Source: Adiantum capillus-veneris
Lineage: Eukaryota; Streptophyta; Polypodiopsida; Polypodiales; Pteridaceae
Length of the DNA: 64,000 bases
Assembly: GCA_014529385.2 (NCBI GenBank)
Contig: CM043970.1
Span: 61,135,523 to 61,199,522 of the forward strand
Reading direction: 5' to 3'
The notes under the pieces were generated by a model that worked only from the letters and a program-made list of their open reading frames with translations, did no database searches and was not told the origin of the DNA. Shown here piece after piece: positions 33,705 through 43,739 of the stretch (position 1 is the stretch's first letter; every line of letters starts with the position of its first letter). The position numbers were made by a program, and so were the translations under genes.

Positions 33705-34467
33705 TGTTAGGAAATAAGACGTAGCTAAATAGATAATTGAGTAGATTACTTAATGGAGAGAGACAGATTTATATACACGAGATTATAGAGTAGAGAGAGA
33801 GAGAGAGTACACACGATATACGTGGTTCACCCAATGTGGGCTACGTCCACGGAAAAGCAGCCACTCAATGGCTTTAGTACTTCAAAACAAGAAGTAGTTT
33901 ACAAAGGGATTATACCCTTAATGGAGCTCCCGCCTTGCTTCACTCTCACCACCTCACACTCACCTTGTTGTATCAACTTCACACTATGAAATGTGTGTAG
34001 AAATGGCCTCCTTTTATAGGCCAAAAGGGCTGCCCTCTCTTATGAGAGACAGCCATGTGTAGCCGCCCTTGTGCGAATAAGTCCAAATCGGACCCTCCAA
34101 TCCGCCCATGTGTGGCCGCCCTTGAGAAGACAAGTCCGCTTTCGAATTCGGCCACCGGCCACCGGCCATTGACTTCCAACCACCAGCCATCGGCCATTGA
34201 CTACCGGCCACCGGCCAACCGATCGGTTGTTTTCCGACCACTTTTCGGCCGCCGTCTGGCCATAATATTCCGGCGAAAAAGAATATTCTGGCAAAAAAAA
34301 AGTCTCGGGGGCCTTTAAAGTTGCCCCTGATTCTTGTCCGTGAAAATTTTGGTTTCCGGTGAGTGATTTCCTTCACGCACGATGGCTTCTCCTCATAATG
34401 GGGGCCTTACAAATGTGCGCTTTTACCACAGAAAATTACAAGGGTAAATCAGGCTGCATACTTAACA
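33705..34467 (-). repeat. Copia-A 5' LTR
   Basis: 763 bp, with the same ends as the 3' LTR. TATA box (minus) at 34,010-34,018. It lacks several GA units, one GACCACCGGCCATTGACTTTC-type unit and a short C-rich piece present in the 3' LTR. Confidence 0.93.
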
Positions 34468-34472
34468 GGGAT

Positions 34473-34721
34473 TTTATATTCTTGTAAAGTTGCAGAAACA
34501 TGTGTAGATAAGGCCTATAAGGGGTACTTTTAATCCATTCTAGTGAACGCACGTGATATAGGAAAATTTTACATAGTGAATGCTCCGGACCTTTGAACAC
34601 AAAGAAAGGGGGGGGGGGGGGGGGGGGGGGGGGGAGCTCTAATTACATTGAGTGAAAAGAAGTGGAATTTGTACTGTCATGTTGCATAAAGATTTGCTTT
34701 CACTTAATCTTTAAAAAAATT
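34473..34721. repeat. poly-G run in the TIR element
   Basis: Within this segment, 34,608-34,634 is an unbroken run of about 27 G. The remainder is unremarkable AT-rich sequence of the TIR element. Confidence 0.85.
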
Positions 34722-35536
34722 GGTATCCTGGGGTGCAGACAAGGCTATATAATGCAAAAAAAGGGGTGGCCACAAGGGCGCGTAGTAAGCCATCCAAAAC
34801 TGTTGGATGGGCCATATGTGGGCCCTTGTGGCCACCCTTTTTTTGCATAATTAGGCTATTGCTGCACTCCTGGACCCTGGAAAAGATGAGATGAACCTAA
34901 AATTGAACTTTTCAAGCACATTATGCCTTCCTTCAACTCAACTTACTAGTTCGCTGCACCAAAAGGGCAAATCACATTGGACATTATAAAAATCTAGTCT
35001 CATGCGGCATAAACATCTGGTTTCATCAAATATTAACATTCTTGCTATTATAAGGGGCAGACAAGGCCATATAATGCAGAAAAGGGTGGCCACAAGGGCG
35101 CACAAGTGAGCCATCCAAAACTGTTGGATGGGCCATCTGCGCGCCCTTGTGGCCACCCTTTGTTTTTGCATAATTAGGCTATTGTTGCACTCCAGGACCT
35201 TGTAAAAGGTGAGATGAATGTAAAATTTAATTTTTCAAGCACATTATGCCTTCCTTCAACTCAACTTACTAGTTCCCTGCACCAAAAGGCCAAATCACAT
35301 TGGACGATATAAAAATCTAGTCTCATGCTACATAAACATCTGGAATCATCAGCTATTAACATTTTTGCTATCCTAAGGGGCAAACAAAGCTAGAAAATGC
35401 AAAAAAAGGGTGGCCACAAGGGCGCGCAGATGAGCCATCCAAAACTGCTGGATGGGCCATCTGCGCGCCCTTGTGGCCACCCTTTTTTTTGCATTTTCTA
35501 GCTTTTTTTGCCCCTTAGGATGGCAAAAATGTTAAT
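34722..35536. repeat. tandem array of three ~322-bp units each with a long foldback
   Basis: The loop marker CATCCAAAAC occurs at 34,791, 35,112 and 35,436 (periods 321 and 324). Each unit has a central inverted repeat whose arms read GGGTGGCCACAAGGGCGCG.. and its complement, with foldbacks at 34,722-34,876, 35,044-35,199 and 35,355-35,536. In unit 3 the arms pair almost perfectly over about 78 bases each. In units 1 and 2 the outer arms are partly mismatched. The spacers (for example CAAATCACATTGGAC and ATAAACATCTGG) also repeat. Confidence 0.92.
35355..35536. repeat. near-perfect 182-bp foldback
   Basis: Left arm ATTAACATTTTTGC.. from 35,355 and right arm ending ..GCAAAAATGTTAAT at 35,536 are inverse copies with only a few mismatches and one or two extra A/T. 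The loop (about 25 bases near 35,433-35,457) contains a small inner inverted repeat. The transcript of either strand would form one long hairpin. Confidence 0.92.
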
Positions 35537-38023
35537 ATTCGATTTAAATTTAACTCTTCATGGCCAGAACCACTTAACTTAAAACACATGGATAAACCGA
35601 AAAGCCAAATCACTATGGAGACACTAGACACAACTCTTAATCATTTTGTTATTGCAAAGTCATCTGAAATGATGTGAGCCTCTACAACTTCTTGAATAGC
35701 CTCCAACGCTATTGCTTGCATTTTATACTGATTTCCATAGCTTTGAAGCACCTCCTTCACCGTGTGAGCATATTTTTGATGCATGGCCATGATTCAAGTG
35801 TTAAGTTTTTTTTTTTTTTTAAAAGTGTTGAACTTTTCGGTTGTTTTCAACAGCTTCTAGATTTCAATCGGCTCCGAATCTGTCTGGGCTTGTCTCACAT
35901 GAATTTGTTCATCTCATCGCGTTCTTCGACCATCATGTGATGAGAAAAAATCATATCTTGCTCGCATTCTCCAAAAATCAACGTGCAAGTTGACAATTTA
36001 TTTAAAAATGATGTAAAACATACATTTTTTACTTTTTTTCTTAATCTACGGGCTCCAACGAGCATTAAAACCATGGAATCTGAAAATACTCAAAGAACCA
36101 TTGTTTTTTATTGTGTTAAGGACTGCATTTCCTACATACAAAACTTTCCCAAAATCTCGCCCTAACACCTTCAAAAGTGGCTTCCAAGGAGTGCACTCGG
36201 TCAAAATTTGAAACTAAAGAAAAAAAATCAGAATGAACTCCTAGACTGTGTATAAACTTTAGAATAACCAAAATTTCCTTCAAAAAAAAGTTATGCTAAA
36301 AATTTGAAAATAGCCCCCCCTTGGACTCCCCACAACGATAGAAGTCAAAGGGTTCAAGGAGAGGTATGGTGTCACAAGTGCATGGTGGGAATCTCATCGG
36401 GGTTTATTCCGTCAAGATCTCTTGTACTTTATCATGTCTTCTCATGTACAATCTTACCAAAAAAAAATGACACTTTAAATGACTACAAATCTTATTTAAT
36501 TTATCAAACAATCTAAAATATGGTAGACCTTGCAAGAGTGCTCTTACACATCAACAAACAAAAAAATCCAAACTTCTTCTCATTAACTTTGATAAACATA
36601 CATTCGTGAACAACTTCCAAGGGGTAGTGCAGTCATAGTTCTTACATCCATTCCATGACATGGTATGCTCATGGAGTGACCTATCATATAAAAATATCTT
36701 TGGTGGGGGTGCCCTCATGTTAGGAAAGGGTGTGCTGCTGATGAAAAGCTGTTGTATTGTCCTACTAGGGATCTCTCCATGTTAGCATAGTGATTTTTGG
36801 TGTAGTGGGAGCCACATTGCTTGAGGAGAGCTTTGTGCCATGGTAAAATCTTCATGTTATGCCAGTTCCTTGAGCCATTCTTGCAAACAACGCCACTTAA
36901 CTAGCATAGTAAGAGGTCACCTTGTATCATGACGCATTAGAGACATGTTCTTCAAACAAAAATATGTATGAATTCAACATTTTAAAGTTGTATAATAAAG
37001 ACACTTGTTAAGTATATGTTGTACAAATTTGCAAGTATTTCCATCCAACTAGGAATAAAAAATCCTAAAATATACATTAGGATGAGATTACCCACCTCTA
37101 ATAAGGATGGATTTGAAGCACCTACCTGCAATATGTAACAAATAAGGCTGTTTTAGAGGAAAAGTGGTGACACTTGACCTCTCTAACCTGCACCCACTGT
37201 TTCTTGTAATGCCACTGTTTTGAGCTCAAGAGCTTGACATTCGTGCATCCACGAATGCAAAGAAGCACCTGCACCCATACACAACCAATTGCAATAGCCT
37301 AACAAGCCTACTTCTCCCCTCCCAAGATATTGAAGAACCATACACGTTCGTCTCACCGACAGTATGAAGATCTTGGGATGACCTCTGCTCACCCTCACGT
37401 GCGGCCTTCGGTGCAAACACTGCGGACAAGCAATATATACACTTTTGTTGTGCGAAGTACATGGTGGTGGAGGTATAGGATTTGTGATGTCCATGAGCAC
37501 CATGGCAGCTATTGCGTGAGGAAGCAAAGAATGAAAAGAAAGAGGGGGGAGGGAGAGGGAGGAACATGGGAGGAGAGAAGGGGGCAGGGGGGGAGAGGGA
37601 GAGAGAGGGGAGGAGGAGGAGAGAAGGGGGTAGGGAGGGAGAGGAGAGGGAGAGAGGAGGAAGGAGGCGGAGAGAACAAAGGTTTTTTTTTTGGGGGGAT
37701 TTTTTTTTTTGAAAAAGTGGACTTTTAGTGTTTGTAGGTTTAAAAAAATGTCAAAAAATGATTTTTTGATGTGTATATATGTTGGGAGGGAGTTTTAAGT
37801 CAAAAATCAGTAAAAATATGAAAGAAAAAGTCAAATTTTGGCTCTTAGTGACCCACGTTTTTGCTAATGTGGCCACACCCCTTTACTCCCTTCACTTTCC
37901 AAAAGCTAGAGAGAGAAAGTGACCTCTTAGGTCCACATCCTACATGTGTCTAAAAAAAAAGGATAGAAAAGTCTACTCAAAACTAGCTTCTTGAATGCCC
38001 TTGTCCCCTTAACCCTACACAAC
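35537..38023. other. TIR element, right segment; no gene recognised
   Basis: AT-rich DNA with a strongly purine-biased stretch at about 37,516-37,682. Short frames (for example around 36,340-36,440, plus, with GFKERYGVTSAWWESHRG) look protein-like but I could not assign them. They may be transposase or captured-gene debris. Confidence 0.5.
37516..37682. repeat. long polypurine (GA/GGA-rich) tract
   Basis: About 165 bases with only a handful of pyrimidines on the plus strand. The corresponding region of the left arm (17,900-18,130) is pyrimidine-rich on the plus strand, as expected of inverted arms. Confidence 0.8.
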
Positions 38024-38091
38024 ATTAGCCTTAATCCCTAAAAATTAGGATTCCTTACAAGGCCCATGCAAAGTCCATATGTCTCCTAATG
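38024..38091 (-). repeat. right terminal inverted repeat
   Basis: CCTAATG at 38,085-38,091 and ATTAGCCTTAATCCC at 38,024-38,038 are the inverse of the left end (14 of 15 in the inner block). The right copy is longer because of extra bases between these blocks. Confidence 0.6.
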
Positions 38092-40964
38092 ACACCTCTT
38101 CTTAGGGTCATGAGTAATGCACATACCAATAATGTAATTGGATTCACCCAAATATTTCATGTCAAATTGACTTTTTCACTTGGTTTTCAAGTCATCAATG
38201 TCCTTCTTGGAATGACCAGCAATAAGCATGTCATCTACATAAAGGATAAGTATAATAAGTTGTCCATTGGGTTGTCTTTTCACGTAAAGACATGGATCCT
38301 CATTAATGTGCTTCTAGCCTAGGGAACGCATAAATGCATCAAACTTTTGATACCATTGTCTGGATGATTTCAAGCCATAGAGACTTTTTAGAAGCTTACA
38401 TACCAAATTTTCCTTGCTCTTTAGCACAAACCCTTCAGGTTGCTGCATATAAATCTCTTCCTTGAGATCGCCATGTAAGAAAGCTGTAATGACATCCATT
38501 TGATCAAGCTCCATATCTTCAGTGGCAACCAAAGCAAGCAACATTCTCACTGTGGTCATCTTGACCACTGGAGAAAAGATTTCTTGGAAATCAACACCAT
38601 ATTCTTGCTTGAAACCTTTGGCCACTAAATAAGCTTTGTAATTGTCAATCTTCTTCTTGTAAACCCATTTACAAGAGTCAATGCTTTCCTACCTTTCGGC
38701 AATGGAACAAGTTCCCATGTTTTGCTCTTTGTAATACTAGATAGCTCCCTCTTCATAGCATGTTCCCATTGAACCTTATCATTAGCTAGCATAGCCTCTT
38801 TGTAACAAGAAGGCTCACCACTATCTGTTAGCAAAATCCACACCTGGAACAAAACATTCTGGCGGATGTGAGACTCTTTGAGATCTTCGTGGCTAATCAC
38901 AACTCGTACTAGCCTGTGTAGTAAGTGGCTCAAGAGCTGTCTAGACAGGTGGTGATACATTGAAAAACATCACTTTTTGGAATTCAACCTCTTTCACTAG
39001 CCGTCCATGCATCTTAGTCTCATTAAAGACAACTTCACTGCTACGGATCACTGATTGACTTTTCGGATCCCATAAATGATAGCCAAATTGACCATCTACA
39101 CCATAGCCAATGAAGATGCATTTCCTGGACTTAGGATCTAGCTTAGCATGAAACTCCTTGGTAACATGTGCATAAGCTTCACAGCCAAAAGTGTGGAGTT
39201 TTGCATAAGACAATTATGTGTAGACCATAACTCCAAAGGTACACAAAACTGTAATGAAGCATGTGGTGATCTATTGATCAAGTACACGGTTGTGTATAAT
39301 GCTTCAGGCCAAAACGCTTGCAATAAATTAGCCTGTGATAGCATAGACATAATCCGCTCTTGGATGGTCCTATTCATTCATTTTGAAACACCATTTTGTG
39401 CATGGTTATAAGGAGCTGTAAACTCACACTCAATTCCCCTACTTGAACAAAAGTTTGTAAACTCTTTGGAGACTTATTCTCCACCATTGTCTAAGCACAA
39501 AGCTTTCAACTTATGTTCAGATCGAGTTTCAACACTAGATAAGAACTTCTTGAAGCAAGAAAAGGTCTCATCTTTAGACTTCATGGCATATACCCAAACA
39601 TGTTGTGTTGCATCGTCAATGAATGTAACATAATAGGATGTACCACCATTGGATTTAGAAGGCATATGCCCGCATAAATCACTGTGCACAAGCTCTAAGG
39701 GTTTTCTTTCTTTGTCAAAAGAATGTGTATGATGTGTCCGTGTTTGGTTTCCATATTGACAGTGCTCACAAAAGGGAAAATAAAAAAATGACAAAGATGG
39801 TAAGTAGCCCAAACAAGAGAGTGTCTTCATTCCCTTATTTGATATATGTCCTAATGGCTATGCCACAAAGCAACGGTTAGTAGCTCGGTTACAGAAAGAA
39901 CACTATTTTTATCAGATACATAAAGAGGATAAAGTGAACCAACTTTAGAACCATGGGCTATAATAACATGACCCTTCACAACACGCCAAGACTGCTGACA
40001 AAAAGTGACTTTGTAATCCAAGTCATCAAGACGTCCAACCAAAATCAGATGTTAAGGCTGGAACATGACGCACATTATGGATGATAAACTTCACCCCATT
40101 TTCCATAACCATGGCAATATCACCTATGCCAACAATGTCACAAGAGTAACTGTCATCAAGTGTAACAGAGCCAATGGTTTCCTCGTATGTAGTAAACCAA
40201 TGTTTATGAGGTGTGACATGCAACAAAGCACCCGAATGAAGAATCCATGTATGGGATACTTCACCACCACTAACAAGGAGTTCAGCTGGCATAGAACTCT
40301 GCAAAGATAGAGTTTCTTGTGCATCATAAAAGAAATCATTATTTTTAGTCAGCTTATTAATGTCTTGCGCATCATTGTCATCGTGAACTATGTTCAATTC
40401 TTCAATCTTACCTGAACTCTTTGGTTTCTCCTCTTTATCATATGATCTTTGCCTTTACCTTTGCCCTTCTCTTTGTCATGCTTCCAAGCATAACAATCCT
40501 TCTTTATGTGACCAAACTTATCACAATAATGGCATTAAACATTGCGGCGACCACAAGACTTTGATCTACCCTTTGATACATCTCTATTGTCCTCTTTCTT
40601 GGACTCACATTGCGAAGAATGGCCCTTATATTGTTTATCATCCCTTTTCACATAATGAGCTTTGCCATAATGCAAGCTAGTCATGGTCTTCTGACGCATC
40701 TCCTCTGCAAAAGTGCACTAGTAACATCATCGTATTTTAGCATACCATTAGGAGCAGAGTTACTAACAGTTGTGCAAAAGATATCCCAAGAGGGTGGCAA
40801 CGAACAAAGCAAAAAAATTGCTTTCATCTTTTCATCAATGTTCATGCACTGTGCATGAATCTGCGCAAAAAGAGAATCAAAATCATTGATATGGCTGGCA
40901 ACACTAGCTGACTCCTTCATACGAAGGTTGAAAAGTTTTTGCATCATGAAAACATTACTGCTAG
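38092..40964 (-). pseudogene. Copia-B, 5' part: Gag C-terminus to RT
   Basis: On the minus strand: Gag end (KLFNLRMKESASVASHINDF, to 40,964), zinc knuckle CHYCDKFGHIKKDC (about 40,495-40,540), protease block where the catalytic Asp is replaced by His (ILHSGALLHVTPHKHW, near 40,240), pre-integrase and integrase pieces (HSDLCGHMPSKSNGGTSYY, LDNGGE, NRTIQERI..PEALYTTVYLINRSPH), FGCEAYAHVT..KCIFIGYGVDGQ, and RT (FSPVVKMTTVRMLLAL, QMDVITAFLHGDLKEEIYMQ) with YVDD intact near 38,235. Several frameshifts and stops. The frame runs to KKRC at 38,092, where the TIR element begins, and resumes at 17,484 with LYLSQ. This fits one interrupted copia gene. Decay is much deeper than in Copia-A. Confidence 0.9.
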
Positions 40965-42526
40965 TGACGGGAGCAAAGCGAACCCCGAACCCCGACGGCC
41001 TCTAAAACACCGGGGACCGAATGGCGCGCCTCGAGCCTGTCATGGTAAAGCAAACAGGGGGCACCACCTAGCTTCAGCGGCTAGGACGCAAACAACACAC
41101 CACCATAACAAAGTTTTCATCCAAGAGAGATGGATGCTTGGAAGTAATGATGAAAAGGAAAGGGAATGAGATCAAGTGAGAGAGAGAGAGAGAGAGAGAG
41201 AGAGTGAGGGAGGGAGTATAGCGGCTTAGTACTTAGGCATCACAAAAGGATGGCGAATCCGCACACCCTTCACACATACACAAGCTCACTCCAAAACACA
41301 AGACTAGGTGGCGATTCCGCACACCTCACATGGGCAAAACATTGCAAGAAAACATACTCACAAAACCTCAAGCTTTATTTAGAGAATTAGGCGATGAAAT
41401 GGGGAGCATAGGGTAGGGGAATGAGAAGGGAGAGAGTGGTAGAGCACATGGCGGATAGGTGGGAGTTGATGGCGAAGACTCGCACGAGGATTATGGCCAT
41501 CATCCTTCCTTTAGTTGCCCTTCATCTTCCATAGCCAAGGGTGTAGAGGTCATGCTCAAGACAAGCATGGTGATTGTGGTGATGGTGATGGTGATGGTGT
41601 GGGTGTGTGTGTGTGCACTAGGCACACACAGTGCATAGTGTGTTCTTTGGTGATGTTGTGTGTCCTTAGTGTGATGGTGACCCCTCTTTATATAGGGGAG
41701 GAGGGGGGAGAAATTATAGAATTTAGAAATGAAGAAATCATTATCTACATAGGCCATGTGACTGTGGGCCCCACTTGTCTGGCTGTGTGTATATGTGCCA
41801 GAACAGCAGTCTCATGAGAGAGAGACTAAGAGAGAGAGATGGGTTGATGAAAAAAAGTGAGAGGTGACATGGAGAATAAAGTAATTACAAGAGGGGAGAG
41901 AGGGGAGTGTGTTCAGAGGTGAATCTGTGTGTAGATGTGTGTGAACACAAGAAAAATCAGGTAACCACCGGGTGGGGATGGGTCTGTGGGCACCTTTTTC
42001 AGTGAAACTGAGTGTGTGTGAGTGTGGGGGAGGTTATTTAGCTACAAGACAAGAGACATGGCGCCCTTTAGAGAGAGAGGGGGGTATTTGGGTCATGGGA
42101 TATGATAGGAGAGAGAAAGAGGGGGTGGGGTATACTATTTTGGAAGATAGGATAAGTTGCATGTGAGTTGGTGCATTATTGGTGAGTTATAATGCATTAT
42201 TGGTGAGAGGTGGGGTAGCTTGAGGGGAGAGAGAAAGGAGAAAGGACAAGGGGAAGAGAGAGGGGGTTGACCTTTTGAGTGGAGGAGAGGAAAAGGGACA
42301 CACGGCGGGGCAACAATGAAGAAAAAGGAGGCAAGGTGGGGATGGGCTGCCCCGCAGGCATGAGGTGGCCAATTTTACCTTTCTCATATATTTACATAAT
42401 CATACTTTATTTTTTTCTTACTTTTTCCAATGCCTTTTATCACTCCCTCCCTAACAGGGGGTTTTTCATGGGGTGGGGACGAGAGAAGAGGGGTATGGGA
42501 GCTTGGCTTGTGAAAAGCCCCCATCA
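40965..42526 (-). mobile_element. probable solo LTR inserted in the gag of Copia-B
   Basis: The Gag frame stops at 40,964 and resumes at 42,527. The intervening 1,562 bp begins TGACGGG and ends CCCATCA (short inverted ends, TG..CA), flanked by CTAG on both sides (CTAGT if the first T is shared). A TATA-like CTATATAAAG on the minus strand lies near 41,690, so minus is the likely orientation. It holds no protein. There is a GA run at 41,177-41,205 and much purine-rich DNA at 41,820-42,320. No internal element region is present. Confidence 0.75.
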
Positions 42527-42831
42527 CTAGTTGTATCCTTGTCGTAAGTGTCGCATAATTTCTTCCATAAAGCATGAGCAGTCTCGCATTCTAACACTGA
42601 AAAGTACACCGACTCACCAAGGTGCAGTCTAATTGTAGACTTGCATAGCTCATCAAGCTCCTCCCATTGAAACTGAGTCATGTATATATCTTCAGTTCTA
42701 GTCGTATAGGTAATAGGAAACTTTTGCTTCTATTGGACAAGCACATCATGCATTTGGTTCTTCCAAAGATCAAAATTAGTGCCAACAAACTTCTTTATGT
42801 CATGAATGTCATGGTCTTTGTTAGTAGACAT
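42527..42831 (-). pseudogene. Copia-B, Gag N-terminus
   Basis: Minus strand from ATG at 42,829-42,831: MSTNKDHDIHDIKKFVG, then NFDLWKNQMHDVLVQ, an in-frame TAG, then WEELDELCKSTIRLHLGESV and CETAHALWKKLCDTYDKDTT, a classic copia Gag (UBN2-like) sequence. It joins in frame with the Gag end at 40,964 once the solo LTR is removed. Confidence 0.88.
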
Positions 42832-43188
42832 GGTGACAAAACTACCAAGAGATTTTGGAAAAATTTTGGTAGAATCTCCTTTGTATTTGGGACTATGTCA
42901 GCCAAAATACGAGACAAAACGACGAAGTATATTACTCACAGAGCATATAAGAGGGAAATGCCTCTCAAAAGCACACTGTATAGAGACCAACTAAGGCACA
43001 TAAACTGTCAAACTGGCCATAGACCGCCAACTCGACGTCAAAAGCACCTATACCGCTCTATACATGTCCTATGGCGAGGCCTCGTAAGGGATGCTCCAAC
43101 TACTTGTATCATCAAAGGTATCTCCACATTTGAAAATATCCCATCTCAATGAAAACCTCATGCTATCGACCCTCAACAACGTAGGTTA
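42832..43188. other. leader or truncated flank of Copia-B; no gene
   Basis: A leader, PBS and 5' LTR would be expected here. I find neither a minus-strand TGGTATCAGAG nor a match to the 3' LTR start (TGTTAGGTTTAATGG), so the 5' end of Copia-B appears to be lost. Confidence 0.45.
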
Positions 43189-43394
43189 TGTTGGGGTATA
43201 AAGCCCAATGTGGTCGCCCAGGTAAGTGGGCGAGCCGCCAGGTATGTACACATATTCTTTTGTAAAAACCTAATAAGAACTCACTATGCTCTACACATTA
43301 CAGTAGAGCGAGTTCACCATATCGTCGTGCTCTTCTTCTCGCACTCTCTCTCGCGTCGCACTTCCGCTCGTAGTCCTTCAACTGGTATCAGATC
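43189..43394 (+). mobile_element. short (192-bp) LTR with Met-type PBS
   Basis: TGTTGGGGTATAAAG at 43,189 to ..GTCCTTCA at 43,380, followed after two bases by TGGTATCAGATC (11 of 12 to the initiator tRNA-Met PBS). The LTR length and the absence of coding sequence suggest a TRIM-like or short-LTR copia, cut off downstream. GTCGCCCAGG..CCGCCAGG near 43,213-43,241 are small internal repeats. Confidence 0.65.
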
Positions 43395-43739
43395 GAGGCT
43401 CAGGGCAGCACTGCAGGAGGCTAGAGTCACCAGCTCATATTGGAGTGAAATTCGATTGGCAAAGACACGGCCCCAAATCTTGTGGGGAAGCCCGTAGGCC
43501 TCGGTGTGCTCAGAATTTCATTCTGAGGTCATCTCGATCACCGTTCGGCTTCGACAAAGTTCTGCGCAGGCCATTTTCGACTACGTGGTCTCAGCGGGTG
43601 CAGATCCGAAAAGTTGCCTTATGAGCTGAAAAAAACTTAGCATTTTTTTAAAAGTATCAATCTCACCATTAACCTTACTCTTGCACAACATTTTTGAACC
43701 TAAACTGTGTGAAAAAACTAGTCCTGTTTTTGGCTTTTT
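43395..43739. other. no gene; possible internal remnant of the short-LTR element
   Basis: GC-richer than its surroundings to about 43,620, then AT-rich. No protein recognised. Confidence 0.45.

Larger units (their letters stand above)
28894..34467 (-). mobile_element. Copia-A, full-length Ty1/copia element with disabled pol, 5,574 bp
   Basis: It has TG..CA LTRs (28,894-29,701 and 33,705-34,467), an initiator tRNA-Met PBS, a PPT (AAGTGGGAGAT) and a near-perfect target duplication (GGAAT at 28,889-28,893, GGGAT at 34,468-34,472). By eye the LTRs differ at around a dozen bases plus several length changes in short repeats, so it is older than the Gag-protease element but still fairly young. It sits inside the TIR element. 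Confidence 0.93.
17485..38091. mobile_element. TIR element inserted in Copia-B, itself carrying two nested LTR elements
   Basis: The two halves of Copia-B end exactly at CATTAGG (17,485) and its inverse CCTAATG (38,091). Read inward the ends align as imperfect inverted repeats: CATTAGGA.A.ATAT, then GGGCC, then GGGATTAAGG(T/C)TAAT. Similar pyrimidine-rich and GACCT..CACTTT subterminal features follow on both arms. Removing the nested elements (19,049-27,990 and 28,894-34,467, with their target duplications) leaves about 6.1 kb. No transposase is recognisable in what is left, so it is non-autonomous or eroded. Flanking bases ACAA and ACAC do not give a perfect target duplication. The superfamily is undetermined; CACTA-like or MULE are options. 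Confidence 0.6.

Noticed and set aside
34722-35536. CRISPR-like array
   Set aside because: Eukaryotic context, 322-bp period and inverted repeats in each unit; does not fit CRISPR architecture.
35640-35785. Minus-strand frame with ALEAIQEVVEAHI resembling part of histone H3 helix 2
   Set aside because: About 15 residues of loose similarity, no histone-fold continuation and a stop soon after. Treated as chance.
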